Shown piece by piece: positions 10,592 through 22,043 of a stretch of 64,000 bases of DNA. The stretch comes from Stenogyne calaminthoides (lineage: Eukaryota; Streptophyta; Magnoliopsida; Lamiales; Lamiaceae). Numbering within the stretch: the first letter of the stretch is position 1; each line of letters opens with the position of its first letter. A program made the translations under genes and the position numbers. The notes under the pieces are model-generated. The model saw only the letters and a program-made list of their open reading frames with translations, made no database searches and was not told the origin of the DNA. The stretch covers positions 11,484,085-11,548,084 of the forward strand of contig JBBCBC010000033.1 of NCBI GenBank assembly GCA_037126765.1, given 5' to 3'.

Positions 10592-12223
10592 TGTTAGTGT
10601 TAGTGTCCTAGAGACAATCTATTGTAAGGACATAATACTCGATGATATTCAGTTTGATTAAATATTATAGTTCACTTAATATTAATGTATGGCAATACAC
10701 TTGTTTGAATATTATGTTTGATTGTTTGCATTATACAAGTGTTCCCATGAGTCATTTCTGTCGTTGAGGTTGTGAGAACTCAGATGACTAAAGCATGATT
10801 CTCAAATAGCCCCGATCAAGGATCATCAAGAATGGGATATTGATGATGCAATGGAGATTGGTGTGCGATCTGCATCATACTCTTAGAGAGTGTAGTAAGA
10901 TCTCACTTACTACGAGATATTAGGTGTCTCATGATGGATGCACAAATACCTTAGAGGGTATTGGTATACCCATCCGAGAAACTTTTTGATGTATTTCCAC
11001 TATATGTGTCTACGGGTGTCTCGATTAGTGGGAGTGATGCGATACTCCTTTGACTTGAGGTCAATAAGCACGACATGTGTTGGGATGATGAACTTTGACC
11101 ATGACCGATGCTTGCACCCATCTATGGGTAGATATGACTTGGATTGGGTTCATCACGAAGTGCATGTGCGTGGTAGTTGAGCCAAGAATAGGATTTATTC
11201 CTCAATGTGGATTTAGAGAAAATACTCATATTCTCATCATAATTGAATCAAAGTCATCAGCCGATGCACGTCAATTTAGACTTTGTGGCTAAGTGTGACA
11301 TACATGATCAATTAGTGATTAGAGATAAATTGATTAAGTTATTTGAATAGAGATAAATTGATTAAGTTATTTGAATAGACACTTCATCATGTTCAAGACT
11401 TAATCGAGTATTCGTGAATGAAATGAGGAAATCGTAATAGCCCATGTTTTCAGTTACAGGTAGTTGGACATTTCCTCGCAGCATACCTCATATATTGTGA
11501 ATGTCTGATTTATTGTCTAGGGTTCAATTAAGACCGTTAGTTTGACTAATCTCTCGATATATGAGGGTATATGGGTCACACAACAAGTAACAGTTGTTTA
11601 CTAATTATAGTTGGTTGATTAAATGTTAAATTAGATTTAATATTTAATTTATGGAGAAGTAATTAATAATAGATTAATTTGGAATTAATTATTATTAATA
11701 TTTAATTAAATAAGATTTAATTAAATAAGAATTCTCAATAATAATATTTTGAATATTATTGTAGGATTTAATATATATGGAAACAAAACGTAGAGACTTG
11801 TCATATATGAAATTTAAATTCGCAGAGATTTATATGTGGGAAATAAATCTAAGAGATTTATTTAAATAAAGATTAGGGATTTCATTTCCTAATTAGGTTA
11901 GCTTGAGACTTAAGTTAATCATCTCCTATATATATATGAACTCTTGGGAATTCATAATACGAGAGTTCAATTTTTCTCCATAAAATCTCTAAGTTAGAAT
12001 TTTCCTAGCAAATTCATCTCGGGGATTCAACGCTGGCAGATCTGTGCAAATTAATAAACGACAGTTACGTGGATATCATAGTTGAGGAATCCGTGTTCGA
12101 ATTGCTGTAAGAATTCTGTTTACGTTTACTCGTATTTAATTATACAATTAATTGTTCGTTGTTGGTGAACTTTAATTTTCATTGCGCATGTATTACGTGT
12201 TTATGTGCCTCTAAATTCCAACA
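10592..12223 (+). repeat. LTR of copia family B
   Basis: It begins TGTTAGTGTTAGTG and ends TTCCAACA, with a length of 1632 bp. A tRNA-Met type primer site follows immediately. Its first 130 bp match the reverse complement of 22044-22171, where the usual AAGTGGGAGAT tract precedes it. A perfect 28-bp tandem duplication is present at 11321-11376. The sequence is AT-rich in its second half. Confidence 0.9.
11937..11946 (+). promoter_or_regulatory. TATA-like box of family B LTR
   Basis: TATATATATA preceded by CTCC lies about 280 bp before the LTR end. This is a plausible LTR promoter position by analogy with the other families; no second full LTR of this family is available for comparison. Confidence 0.45.
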
Positions 12224-12224
12224 G

Positions 12225-12236
12225 TGATATCAGAGC
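12225..12236 (+). other. Primer-binding site, tRNA-Met type (family B)
   Basis: TGATATCAGAGC begins two bases after the LTR end. It differs by one base from TGGTATCAGAGC, the common plant copia site complementary to initiator Met-tRNA. Confidence 0.75.
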
Positions 12237-12884
12237 TCAGACTCTTGACTAATTGCGTGATTGTTTGATTAATAAATTAATTTTTTTTAATCAAACTGTA
12301 CGGTCGGGTTTTTAAATTTGACCGCACAAATTGTTTTATTGATTTGGGGGTTTTCTTATTTGATTGGCTGTGTAAACAACCATTTGGTCTTCCTTGCAAG
12401 GGCTCTCTTGTTTTTTAACTCCAATTTAGGGTTTCGAACCCTCGCAGGCGTCGCCGCCAGTGGCGGAGACCGCGACACATCGTTTGAGGCGGCGGCTCAC
12501 GCTGCGCTTCGCGACGGTCATGTGTCATCGCGTCGGCTGCGCAGTTAAAGGCGCCCTCGGCTCCACATCGCGATGCTTCGCGTCGATAGAGATAACGCGG
12601 CGGCAACGCGCGCTCACGTCACTCGATCGGCGATGCTCCGTCGCTCTGGTTCTGCTCACTTTCTTCGCGTTCGATTGCAGTGATGAGGGTTTCAATTTGG
12701 GTCAATTTCGCCATGCGCGGCGGTGATTTCTCTCGTGCCGTTGAAATCGAGGTTGAATCGGGCCTCGTTTGATGCTTATCGACGCGTTGCTCCGCGCATT
12801 TTGAACGGCGAGTCGCTCGCACGCGCCTAGCGGCGTCGGCGACTCGCCCACACTCTAACGATGGCGGTGATTCCGCTTCGCAAC

Positions 12885-13060
12885 CCTACGACCACGATTT
12901 CGCTTCGCAGCACCTTGGAGGCGGTGGCGATTTCGATTCGCAACGTCTTGGACGCGGCGGCGATTTCGATTCGCAGCGCTTTGGAGGCGGCGACGATTTC
13001 GATTCGCAGCGTCTTGAAGGCGGCGGCGATTCCGCATTGCAGCGCCTTGGGGACGGCGAA
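12885..13060 (+). repeat. 33-bp minisatellite in family B leader
   Basis: Five consecutive 33-bp units (12885-12917, 12918-12950, 12951-12983, 12984-13016, 13017-13049) and part of a sixth share GGCGGCGATTTCGATTCGCA. The unit is 11 codons long, so it yields an 11-residue repeat in every frame. That explains the open frames on both strands here. Confidence 0.85.
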
Positions 13061-13584
13061 TTTCGCTTCACTGTTTTGGTTTTGTTTTTGGACCATCTTC
13101 TTCGTTTAGTTTCATATGATGAATTAATTGATGATTGTTGATGGTTGAACAAAACTGGTACTTTGGAGATCGTTGTTTTGGTTTGAATTTTGGATATGGA
13201 TGTCCCGATTTACAGAATGGTTGCTGTGAAATTGGGCGGTGATGAAGAAAGGGCTTGATTGAAAATTTGATTTTCACCATGTCCTTCTAAGTAATTTTGA
13301 AATTTACACATGAGCCTCTATATTTATTAATTAAAATTAAATTTAATTTAATTTGTTAGAATTAATAAAATTTAATTATTTAATAAAATGTATTAGTTTG
13401 ACTTATGACGGACTTAATTAATTGGATTAATTAAAAGTTAATATTAATAATGAATTTAATTATTAAATTTATTTTAAAATTGGATTTTAAAATTATGGTT
13501 TAAAGAATTAAATGAGTTATTAATTCCCACTTGATTAACATGTTTTATATTCTGTTAACGCATTTTACATCTACATTATGATTA

Positions 13585-13700
13585 TTTGGGTAGGCGACGC
13601 CCAATAATTGTCGGACCGTATTAATTGTTTGGGTAGACGACACCCATATAAGTGTTAGTCCGTATGAAATCATGTTTGGGTAGGCGGCGTCCAATAATTG
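13585..13700 (+). repeat. Three dispersed hairpin repeats in family B leader
   Basis: TTTGGGTAGGCGACGCCCAA at 13585, a variant at 13628 and another at 13675 each contain a GGG...CCC stem around AGGCGACG. The units are spaced 43-47 bp. The same units are in the minus copy at 60303-60375 and once in the fragment near 61640. Confidence 0.7.
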
Positions 13701-14339
13701 CTCAAATGTGATGTAGATTAACATGTTGGATCTCGATTAAGCAATTAATACCCCGCCTTTAAAACGTTCCTCACTAAACTATGATTTTCATTAATTTGAC
13801 CGATGCCTTCCATCGAAATTAAATGTAAACCGGAAATTTCGTTCCAATGAGTGTTTATGGTTCAAGTCTTTTGCTCGGATCTACATCTAACAGGACTTTT
13901 ATAGGGACACATAGTGTCGCCGCTTGATGGTTGTAAGTCAACTTGACTTTCTTTCACCAGCCCAAGCAGGGAAACGAAAGTCAATGGGCATCCGAATGAA
14001 CTAGGTTCAATCAACTAGGAATTGCAGTTTTGCAATTGGTTTGGAGACCTACCAGTTATGTTATTGCAGTTATCAGCCCAAGCAGATATTGTAATAGTAG
14101 GAATGTGGATCCTAGTCCATTACAATTTATATTTGATATAAATTTGTACTCTTCCGATGAGGTCAACGTATGTGAAAATAAAATAAATACAAAAGGTCAC
14201 GTTTATTTTGATTGTTGAATATTGATCATAGGAATTATGTGTTTAATTTCCATTTTATTTTATTTCTCTTGGTTAGTTGAAATACATAACTGTTATTGAG
14301 ATGTGTTTTGGAAACAAATAAATTGACTAGGCCAAATTT

Positions 14340-14652
14340 TCTGGACTGGCACCGAAACATGTGTTTGGTGCTAAGGCAAGAAAAGATTGAGTATGTGTTG
14401 GACACGTATATCCCGGTTACCCTTAAAGCTGGTACTCTGAGGCAACCACGTTTGATGTAGCAGCTCACAAGAAGCATCAAGAGGATGTTTCTCAGGCTCA
14501 GTATGTGATGTTGCTCAGCATGACTCCCGATATACATAGACAACATGAGAAAATGGGTCCCTTCTAGATGCTCAAACATCTGAAGGATCTCTTTGATTCT
14601 GAATCTCATTTTGAGATTTATGAAGTGATGAGAGATCTGTTCAAATGCCGGT
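14340..14652 (+). pseudogene. gag: Copia gag, N-terminal part (family B)
   Basis: In broken frames it encodes a UBN2-type gag segment: LRQEKIEYVLDT, then a region reading QEDVSQAQYVMLLSM, then LKHLKDLFD with a repeated EIYEVMRDLF-like end. The minus-strand element has the same stretch at 44880-45169 and 59623-59680. It is cut at 14652 by the gypsy C1 LTR. Stops such as TAG at about 14565 mean it is inactive. Confidence 0.78.
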
Positions 14653-15232
14653 TGTTGTAACCTAGATTTTACGTCTAGGGCAACACACTAGTATTGAATG
14701 GGATCGAACAAGTAACGAACAACAAATATGAAATACGCTCAAATTTGGTTACCTAGCTCGTCTTTTGAATAAGACTACGTCTGGGGGCGCCCAAGCCAGG
14801 AGTATCTTATTATTATTTTCTGCCTAGAACTCTAAGATTTCGTCCCTTTACAATGAATGATACAAGTTATATTTATAGACAAGAAATTAGGTTACAGGTC
14901 TTCGTGGGCTTCCTTCGACGGGCTTTCAGAGGCTCCAGCCGCTAGGATGAGGGTTTTCTCGGTCAATCCTGCGATTTCCGCGTCTGGATACACTTGCCTT
15001 GCTTACCCCGCGATATCCGCGCCCCCAATTATCTGCAACTTTACCATAAATATCCGTCTAAGGTCGCTTCCGACCTGCGGTTTCTTCCAAGGTCGCCCGC
15101 GACCTCCATTCTCTTTCCAAGCCTCTTCTTGACCTTCTCAGCTCAACAGAAGTCGCTCCGCGGCCTCATGATTCCTATCAAAGTCGCTCTAATTGATTGC
15201 TTCACAGGGTTGGATTATTTCATGGTACAACA
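14653..15232 (-). repeat. LTR of gypsy family C (copy C1)
   Basis: On the plus strand it runs from TGTTGTAACCTAG to CATGGTACAACA and is 580 bp long. It matches the LTRs at 23542-24119 and 41643-42221. The reverse complement of the LTR TATA box (TATAAATA) lies near 14869-14880. Confidence 0.92.
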
Positions 15233-15248
15233 ATTGCCCCTCAAGTCG
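15233..15248 (-). promoter_or_regulatory. Polypurine tract of gypsy family C (C1)
   Basis: On the minus strand CTTGAGGGGCAAT precedes the LTR. In C2 the matching position reads CTTGAGGGGTAAT. It primes plus-strand DNA synthesis. Confidence 0.65.
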
Positions 15249-15546
15249 AGGTCGCGTGCCTGCATCGAGACCTAGCCTTAACTTCGTAATTTGATCTACC
15301 TGTGGCGGGTCGACCTCGGGAAATGTTCCCGAGACACCTGGTTAGCCTTGGGAAGGTGGATCGTTGCGTCGATCCATGCGAGATTTGATGGATTCGCCAT
15401 GATGATGTTACAGGCGGATGAGGTCATGCGCCGCAAGCCTCTCCAATCGGTGAACGCGGTGTAGATTACGCGCGACTTGCGTGACTTTGTTTCTTCGAGA
15501 GGGGTCCGACTTATGTCTTTATTGCACTTTGACCCCCGTCTCCTTC

Positions 15547-15555
15547 TATAAAAAG
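15547..15555 (+). promoter_or_regulatory. TATA box of the accessory antisense gene (C1)
   Basis: TATAAAAAG preceded by CTCCTTC lies 153 bp before the ATG at 15700. At the equivalent place in C2 the minus strand has CTCCTTCTC followed by TATAAGAAG, about 140 bp before its ATG. The gene runs opposite to the retrotransposon, so this would be a promoter separate from the LTR. Confidence 0.6.
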
Positions 15556-15699
15556 GGCTAAGGCTTCATACTTGTTGCCATTTCTTCCTTCTCGCGCAGC
15601 TCAAACTCTCCTCCGAACCCAAGCTTCAACCTCTCCGGCGAACTTTCGAGATTCGACGAGACTACATTCAGGTAATCCCCCTTTTTCCACACTCTTTCC

Positions 15700-17402
15700 A
15701 TGACCTCCGATCCTTCGACGCCCACTGCTCTTCGTCCTCTGGCTTCTTCGTCCTCAGAGGAGGACAACACAGTGATAGCCCACCTCTGGCAACACCGCGG
15801 CTCCAGTTCGGCCGCCGGCCATGAGGGCGGATCCTCATCTGCGGGCATCCGGCGCATTGTCCGGGACACCGAGGGCATGGATGAGCGATTTATGTCGGAG
15901 TTAGAGGATATTACTCATCTCCCTCCCTTGGATATTGGCACATTCCGCTCCGCCGCATCAGAGCGGGAACAACCCTCCGGTACCTCGGCTCCGACCCGGG
16001 ATTACAGGGCCTACGAGCGGGCTTTCGACTACCATTCTTACTCGGTCGAGGCACCATATAAGCGACCTGAACGTTCATATAGGAGGTCGGTCCGCTCTGA
16101 GTACATGGCTTCAGACCTGTTTAAGTACAAATCGGTTTTGTCCGACAGGCACGTGCGTTCCCTTCGCCGGTTGTATAAAGTGCCCGGAGATGTGCATTTT
16201 TATGGGGCGACCTCCGACGAGAGTGCCGACCAGCCGCCTCCAGGGATGATTGCGGTTAACGAGCACACAGTGGAGGCGGGGATTCGCTTTCTCCTTCACC
16301 CGGCGGTCTCCCACCTACTGGGGGCTTGGAATCAAAGCCTTACTCAGATCAACCCGAATGGCTGGAGCTACATAATCTCTTCGATGACTGTTCTGGGGTT
16401 GGCTGGGCTAAATCGGATGCCGACCCCTGGCGAGGTCACTTATGTGATGTCACCAATCATTCAAGCCGGCGTCTATAATGTCGTACGACTTCGCAAGGGC
16501 CGGGAGCTTGTGAGTGGGATTCTGAACAAAGTCGTCGATTGGCACCGGAAGTGGTGGTTTGTTGGGGGTTCTTGGGAATCAACGGACCCTTCGAGTACAC
16601 TGCCCACGGATTACGCGCGTCGAGTCAAACACGGTATACTTTTCTTTTTATACTTTCGAGGTCGTACTGAACTAATTCTCCTTTTCTTTTGCAGTGTTTA
16701 CGCCCTCGACCGCCGACCTGTACTGGGACTTCTAAGAGGCTTTCAAGATCGTTCGCGACACTGCCCCGAGTCTTTGCGACGTCAACGCCCTTAACTCTAA
16801 GCTCTATCGGTTAAAGGCCGGGCTTTATACCTATCCTCGCCACTTGAACATCTCTTGTGAGTACCTGTTCTTACGCTTTCGACCTCCCCTTATACATTTT
16901 TTTTTGGTGGCTGATTTTTTTGGTGTGCAAATCCCGACATTCTCGTTTACCGCCGTCAGCCCTCCGCAGTGATCATGACCTCCAGGAAAAGTCGGTGCTG
17001 GGCCAAATGAAGCACGTGGTGGCCGCTGATGCCCCTCCCCCGAGCTCGACTCCTTCCGGCCCCTCTGCCGCTGACAAGGGTAAGAGGAAGCACAAAGAGC
17101 CGGCTTCTGAGCCAACTCAGAAAAGGGCAAGGGACGAGACCAGCCAGGAGACCGGGAGGTCGCAACCCCACCCATCCTCGCAGGCCGCCCCCGCTCCTCG
17201 AGGAGATTGGCTCCCGTGGGATGACTCCTGGTTAGGTTGGGACGCCGACCGTGTCAGCGAGTAAGTTCTTGATTGTGTGAATCTTTTTCTATTCTTCCCC
17301 TGCTTAATCGACTCCCGAATTTCTTTTGCAGCCCTGAGCTCACCCCGCATAAGTTTGGCCCCGAGGCCCTGAGCTTTTTGAGGTCGGGTCATATCGGGAT
17401 AG
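15700..17402 (+). pseudogene. Accessory antisense gene of gypsy family C (C1 copy, truncated, spliced)
   Basis: The gene is encoded opposite to its host element. Exon 1 (15700-16633) gives about 311 codons: a Ser/Glu-rich start, then a conserved core near residues 185-285 (AVNEHTVEAGIRF, WNQSLTQ, NPNGWSY, RMPTPGEV). Intron 1 (16634-16694) has GT...TTGCAG ends. Exon 2 starts at 16695 with FTPSTADLYWDF and then TAA. A GTGAGT donor follows at 16857, and a Lys/Pro-rich exon ends at intron 3 (17261-17331, GTAAGT...TTGCAG). The last piece (ELTPHKFGPE) is cut by the truncation. The stop at about 16733 and frameshifts near 16900-17000 disable it. The core resembles the putative gypsy-type transposon protein family (Transposase_28-like), by pattern only. 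No enzymatic role is known to me. Confidence 0.7.
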
Positions 17403-18849
17403 AATGGGCTAGCAAGTGCCAATATTTTTCATAACTTGGAGTTTGGGATTTTCGGAACCAACTGAACCAATAATTAATAACCTAAATTTTATAGAATTAA
17501 AATCGAATAGAATCTAATAAATCGAGTTTCAATGGTTCGGTTTGAAAATTGGTTTTTCAGTTTCGTGTGCGCCCCTATTTATGGAGGAAGGGACCACCTT
17601 GTCAATAGGACCGAACCTAACCGAATCGAAATTATACCTCGGTTAGTTCGGTTTTTTCGATTCAAAATTATTATCTTTTTCTATATTTTGAACAAAATGC
17701 ACAGAATTAAAACCTCGTCTCAAAATCTGGTAAACTAACATGGGAACACGAGATAAATTTTACATAAAAAATAAATAGGAAAAAGTGAAGAAAATATAAT
17801 TCAAGGAATTGAAGCCTGTGGAAGGGTTGTCATCGCTGAGTTGGCGGCAGCGTGTGGAGACGGAGTGGACAACGCAATAATGTCGTCTAGTTGTCATGCT
17901 GGTGAGGTAAATTAATTGGAATTTTTACAATTCGTCAAATTGGAGCGCCACAAAACCAAAAACTATCAAAATTAAGATGAAAGGCTTTAATGTATATTTA
18001 ATCGAGTTTAGCCAAAAGTCAGTCTGGTTCGAACTTAAATAGTAGAGTTGGAGTTGGATCGACTCAACTTTAACATATTAAGATGTGAATGTGAACGGTT
18101 CAAGTTCGGCTTTTGCAAAAAGCTGGTTAGGAAGTTTAGCTAATGAGCATAGTGTTGTATATATGTGTGGGTAATGAAGTTAATGAAAGTTTAGGTACAT
18201 CGTTTTTCTTTAAAGGTATTACTTTTTCCAGCACGGGTGTAAATTGTTCACAATGAATTAATCTTCCAGGATACAAAACCTACTCCACGAAATTTCGATA
18301 GTTAATGAATTTCAGAAGCGGGAAATCACAAGTGTGTAAATAAAACTAAAAAACTAAAAGACTCGCTATATAGAGAGACCCGACTTTTCAGTGTTTAGAG
18401 AAACTTGAATTTTCCTTGCCTCGAGAAAGTCTAATTTATGTTGTATTCAACTCTCCACACTTTCTGACTATTTATAAATATTCAAGGGTTGCACCGAAAT
18501 GTTACAAGTTCACCGGAGTGTCAGTTTGACTAAAAGGTTGCAACTTTAACTAACTAAAATGTTGCAACTTCACCGAAGAGCCACGTTGAATCAAAGGGTT
18601 GCAACTTCATTAAAAATATGTCCTTTCATAAAGAGCTCTATGAACTCTTTTATATTATGTAAATACATATATACAACACATATCTCAAGCTTAGCTCAAA
18701 ATTACAAAGATTGTTAGTGGGATTAACGATCTTAGCTCGAGCTCGACTCGAAAAGCTCATTTGTTAGTTAAACAAACCTCAATTTGCAAAAGCTTGTTAG
18801 AAAACTTAAATAACCTTAAACTAGTTTTGAAAAACTTAAAAAAATTGAT
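17403..18849. other. Unassigned AT-rich sequence
   Basis: No gene is supported. A segment at about 17520-17690 has complementary CGGTTTGG and CCGAACCTAACCG-like stretches, like short degenerate transposon relics. At 18480-18620 the phrase GGTTGCAACTT is repeated irregularly. At 18735-18760 there is a GAGCTCGACTCGA motif. Nothing recognisable is encoded. Confidence 0.5.
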
Positions 18850-19043
18850 GTGTTCTGTAGGTTTGCCGAGGGGCTCGCCCAGCCCTCGGAGTACGACCTT
18901 CTTTAACACGCTTGGCTTAAGCGAGCATTGTTTCACCCTCAGGAAAGCCGTCAACAAAAGCGAGGGTCTTGTCTGCCCTCGATAACCGAGTTCTACCTCC
19001 TCCCCCACCAACCCCCTCGCTAAACTGGATACTTTTTGTACTG
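18850..19043 (-). mobile_element. CACTA-like transposon end (relic)
   Basis: Read on the minus strand from 19043, the sequence begins CAGTACAAAAAGTATCCAG and then repeats GAGGG/CCCTCG motifs. It aligns by eye with the CACTACAAAAAAA end at 61225 (shared TACAAAAA, then AGTT and GAGGG). CACTA DNA transposons have CACTA-type termini and subterminal repeats. The third base is changed (CAGTA). The other end is not identified. Confidence 0.4.
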
Positions 19044-19736
19044 AAATTATTTGACTAGATATAAAATGTGAAACAATGCAGGGAAACGAGGGCATATTGC
19101 AGACAATTGTGACTACATAAGCATATTGCAGGGAGACGAAAAGAAGTAATCAAACAATCTAGTTGACCAGTATTGTCATTAATTATTACACACCAGAAAT
19201 CATATAATGAAACAGTAGAGAGTCTTTGAATTACACAACGGGTGATGCTAAACGAAGTGTCATAAGGTACTTAAAGTCATGAGCAGATTATTTAAGGGCC
19301 GGGCATAGCCCTCAAACCCATTAGTATCGTACGGTCGGGTCTCCAGCTAATTGTGAGAGTTCTGGTATTACTCCTGATCTGTAAAAAAGTCGGGGTGAGT
19401 GTCTAAACATATGCACTCAATGGGGATTACCTGAAGTTTCATAGCTTATAGAAGATTTGATCACAACCTGTAATTAAGAATTTATTTATTCATTCGTAAA
19501 TGAATACAGTTAAGACAAGCATGCATGGAGCTATATTCACGTAGGTTTCTGATATGTGAGGAGAGATCCTCGAGGATATTCGAGTTGCATGTGAAAAGGG
19601 TAAAAGAGTTTTAAATCATGTAATATGCATATAATTGGAGAGTATAGATTAGTTGGAATTTATCTTATCGTGGAAAATCCCTTTATCTCGTCAATAGTTC
19701 ATCATTCATACTTTCCACTCGTGCATTATATATAGG
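19044..19736. other. Unassigned sequence
   Basis: No coding region or known element is recognised. A moderately GC-rich patch (about 19290-19400) lies among AT-rich sequence. Confidence 0.4.
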
Positions 19737-19899
19737 TACCATGTCCTGATTTTATAACACCATGTCCCTTTATGCTTAGTATCTTGTCCCTATATAATTA
19801 GTACCGTATCCCTGTATGCTTAATTCCATGTCCCTATGTGCTCAGTACTGTGTCCCTGTATGCTTAATTTCTATGTCCCTATATGCTCAGTACCTGTGT
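19737..19899. repeat. Tandem repeat of about 22 bp
   Basis: About seven imperfect units are built on ATGTCCCTATATGCTTAGTAC, for example at 19760, 19782, 19804, 19827 and 19848. Units alternate slightly, between CCATGTCCC and CTGTGTCCC types. Nothing suggests coding. Confidence 0.75.
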
Positions 19900-22043
19900 G
19901 ATTTATAACATGTGCAATATTATGCTAGTTCGAGTCATTTCGTGTCACGTCATATTATACCATTTATATCTTTCCTTGTCATATTGATATTGCGTTCGAT
20001 AAGATTTTATAATCCATAATAATCATAATCTCGTAATTAGATCTTACTTATACAATTCTATGCATCGCACCTCATTGATAACACCTATGTATATATATCA
20101 TGCATGATGGACATAACCACAATAATGAAGTGTGAATAAATAAGGCGTGAGAGTTACCCCCACCTTCGTTAGTACAAGTAACACAAATAGCGTAGAACAA
20201 TCAAATCCTAAGCAACGTCGTCTTATGCGGATCCTACAGTTATAACGAAGTTAGTAATTTCATCATTTTATGCAAGTGGTTAATATGGTCGAGAGTGTAC
20301 TGATTGTATAGGGGATTCACGTGGTCCTTAATTAAAGTCTTGTTCACGGTATTTTCCTTGATCATAGGATTTATGACTATCACGAATTTTTCGAGGCCTC
20401 TTTATTGATTAAATTAGCCTTTTTTTATAGCCTTTCAAATTTGAAGTTGTTTGGAATTCGTTTGAATTAAAACGGACGAAAAATGAAGATTTTACAAACG
20501 TTTTAATAAGAGTGGCAAAACTGTAATTTTTCTTAAAGGGAAGACTGTTGACCGTTTGACTGGTCAGTTTGACTAGGGACCTTAATTTTCTTCCTTTTTG
20601 CATTTTGACCCCTGCACAAAATCGAATTTCCCTTAGCCCCCCCTCTGTTTTCTCAAACCTTACAGAAAACTCCCTCCACCTTCCCAAAGTCGACCGGTCG
20701 GTGCTCGCCGGCCAAGGATGAGACCGGCGTCCCTCCGGCGACCTCCCCGGCGCCGGCGCGTAGGAAAATCGTGTCCGGCGCCTCCCAATCCCCCATTTCA
20801 TCTCATTTTAATCACTTTGAAATAACCATTTATACCCATTTCATCATATCAACAATTTATACTCAAATACTACAACACAAGGAGAATAATCTGATTATGA
20901 GTTTGAATCGAAAGTATTAAGATTTCCAGAAAAAAAAAGTATATTTTAAACATGCATATATTTTCTTTGTCTCAAATTGACCGCCTTCCCGACGTACAAT
21001 CACGAAACAAACAGAGGGGTTTTGCTCCCCTCGTTGAAAGCTTCGCGATGGTGTCGGAGGTGAGCCCCGACGCGCTCGGTCGCGGCGGCGGTGGTGGGAA
21101 GTCGAAGCTTGAGCTTCGATTTCTGGCGACGTGTTCACCGGATGAAGAAAGGGGTGGTGAATCCGTGATGTGTGAGTGGAGGGGATCATTTTGATGTGAA
21201 TAATCCTATAGTTCGGTCGAGTGAAAGTTTTCAGGCAACGGCGGCGGCGCCTCCGTGTCATTGGCGGAAGGGATGTTGGGGAGGGTGACCGAAAAATGAA
21301 GAAGGTGAAAGAGAGAGTGTACCTTTTCTTTAATGTGTAGGTTTGTGTGTGTTTTTGGCAAATGAGGGGACCATTTGGTTGGTTACTTAATAAGAAAAGA
21401 TTCTTTTTCATTAATTAAATTAAATCCTATAGCTTCTTAAGGAAGCCTTGTTTTAAAAATGAAAGTACACCTTCTAGTGTCTTCCAAATTCTTACCGACA
21501 TCCTTTACTCTCTTTTATTTATTTTGTTAAGTATTTATTTAATAGATACTCCCTTTATCATTCTCCTATTTCATTATTTTTTCTTTTTCTTTTTATTATG
21601 TATATATATCTTTATTATTTTTCCTTTCCTTTTCTTTTTTATTTTATTTTTCTTTCTTTTAAATTGTGTGATATTACATTTACAATTAATTTTTACAAAG
21701 GTAGGTAGTCTATTATTTATAAGTTTAATTCAAATGGGTAGATTTAAGATCTTTTTATTACATTTGATGAGCGTATAAGATTTATTTATGTTTCATGTGT
21801 CGCATCATTAAATTAAGTTCAATTTAGTATTTGGAGAAGGGTGTGTGTGAGATTATGTAAAAGAGAATAGAGATCTGGTAAGTTGATGTTGCATCTGATT
21901 AATTATCGTCATTATAAGAAAAAAGTCAAATTGATGCTTGAGCAAATAAATATTATGAAGAAATAAAATTACAAAAAATCAAGTTTCACATCTATTGAAT
22001 TTGAGATTTTAGGTTTTATATTTGATTATTTTGACCTGATATT
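19900..22043. other. Unassigned sequence with two GC-rich patches and a T-rich tract
   Basis: GC-rich patches at about 20660-20790 and 21040-21280 carry open frames on both strands that show no recognisable domain. A pyrimidine-rich tract at about 21500-21665 gives a meaningless Phe/Leu/Ile-rich frame. Family B sequence begins at about 22044. I see no repeat boundaries that would define a mobile element here. Confidence 0.4.

Larger units (their letters stand above)
12237..14339 (+). other. Family B leader: GC-rich island, AT-rich tract, hairpin repeats
   Basis: This is an untranslated leader of about 2.1 kb before gag. It has three parts: a GC-rich island with a 33-bp minisatellite (about 12430-13080), an AT-rich tract (about 13290-13570), and a segment with three GGGTAGGCGACGCCC-type repeats (13585-13700). 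Part of it recurs at 59700-60381 (minus) and, diverged, at 61385-61655. Open frames within it change composition on both strands and do not resemble known proteins. Confidence 0.65.
9807..14652 (+). mobile_element. Ty1-copia family B, + strand, LTR-sharing partial copies
   Basis: A piece of family B integrase (9807-10591) is joined to a complete LTR (10592-12223). The LTR is followed by primer site, leader and the start of gag to 14652, where gypsy C1 interrupts it. The LTR is thus flanked on both sides by internal sequence, as expected for a tandem of two copies after recombination. The minus-strand element at 22044-60381 is the same family and serves as reference. Confidence 0.85.
14653..17402 (-). 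mobile_element. Ty3-gypsy family C, truncated copy C1
   Basis: On the minus strand this is the 3' end of a family C element: the region downstream of integrase, polypurine tract and 3' LTR (14653-15232). Homology to C2 (38700-42221, inverted) stops near 17402. No pol remains. The LTR edge lies inside family B gag, so C1 inserted into family B. The opposite end is lost, so no target-site duplication can be tested. Confidence 0.88.

Noticed and set aside
12827..13152. Arg/Ser-rich frames around the 33-bp minisatellite
   Set aside because: A 33-bp repeat without stops opens several frames at once. Nothing favours one of them.
14235..14609. 124-codon minus-strand frame
   Set aside because: It lies antisense over family B gag and does not recur intact in the other copy.
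21524..21778. Phe/Leu/Ile-rich frame resembling a membrane protein
   Set aside because: Produced by a T-rich tract; no coding evidence.
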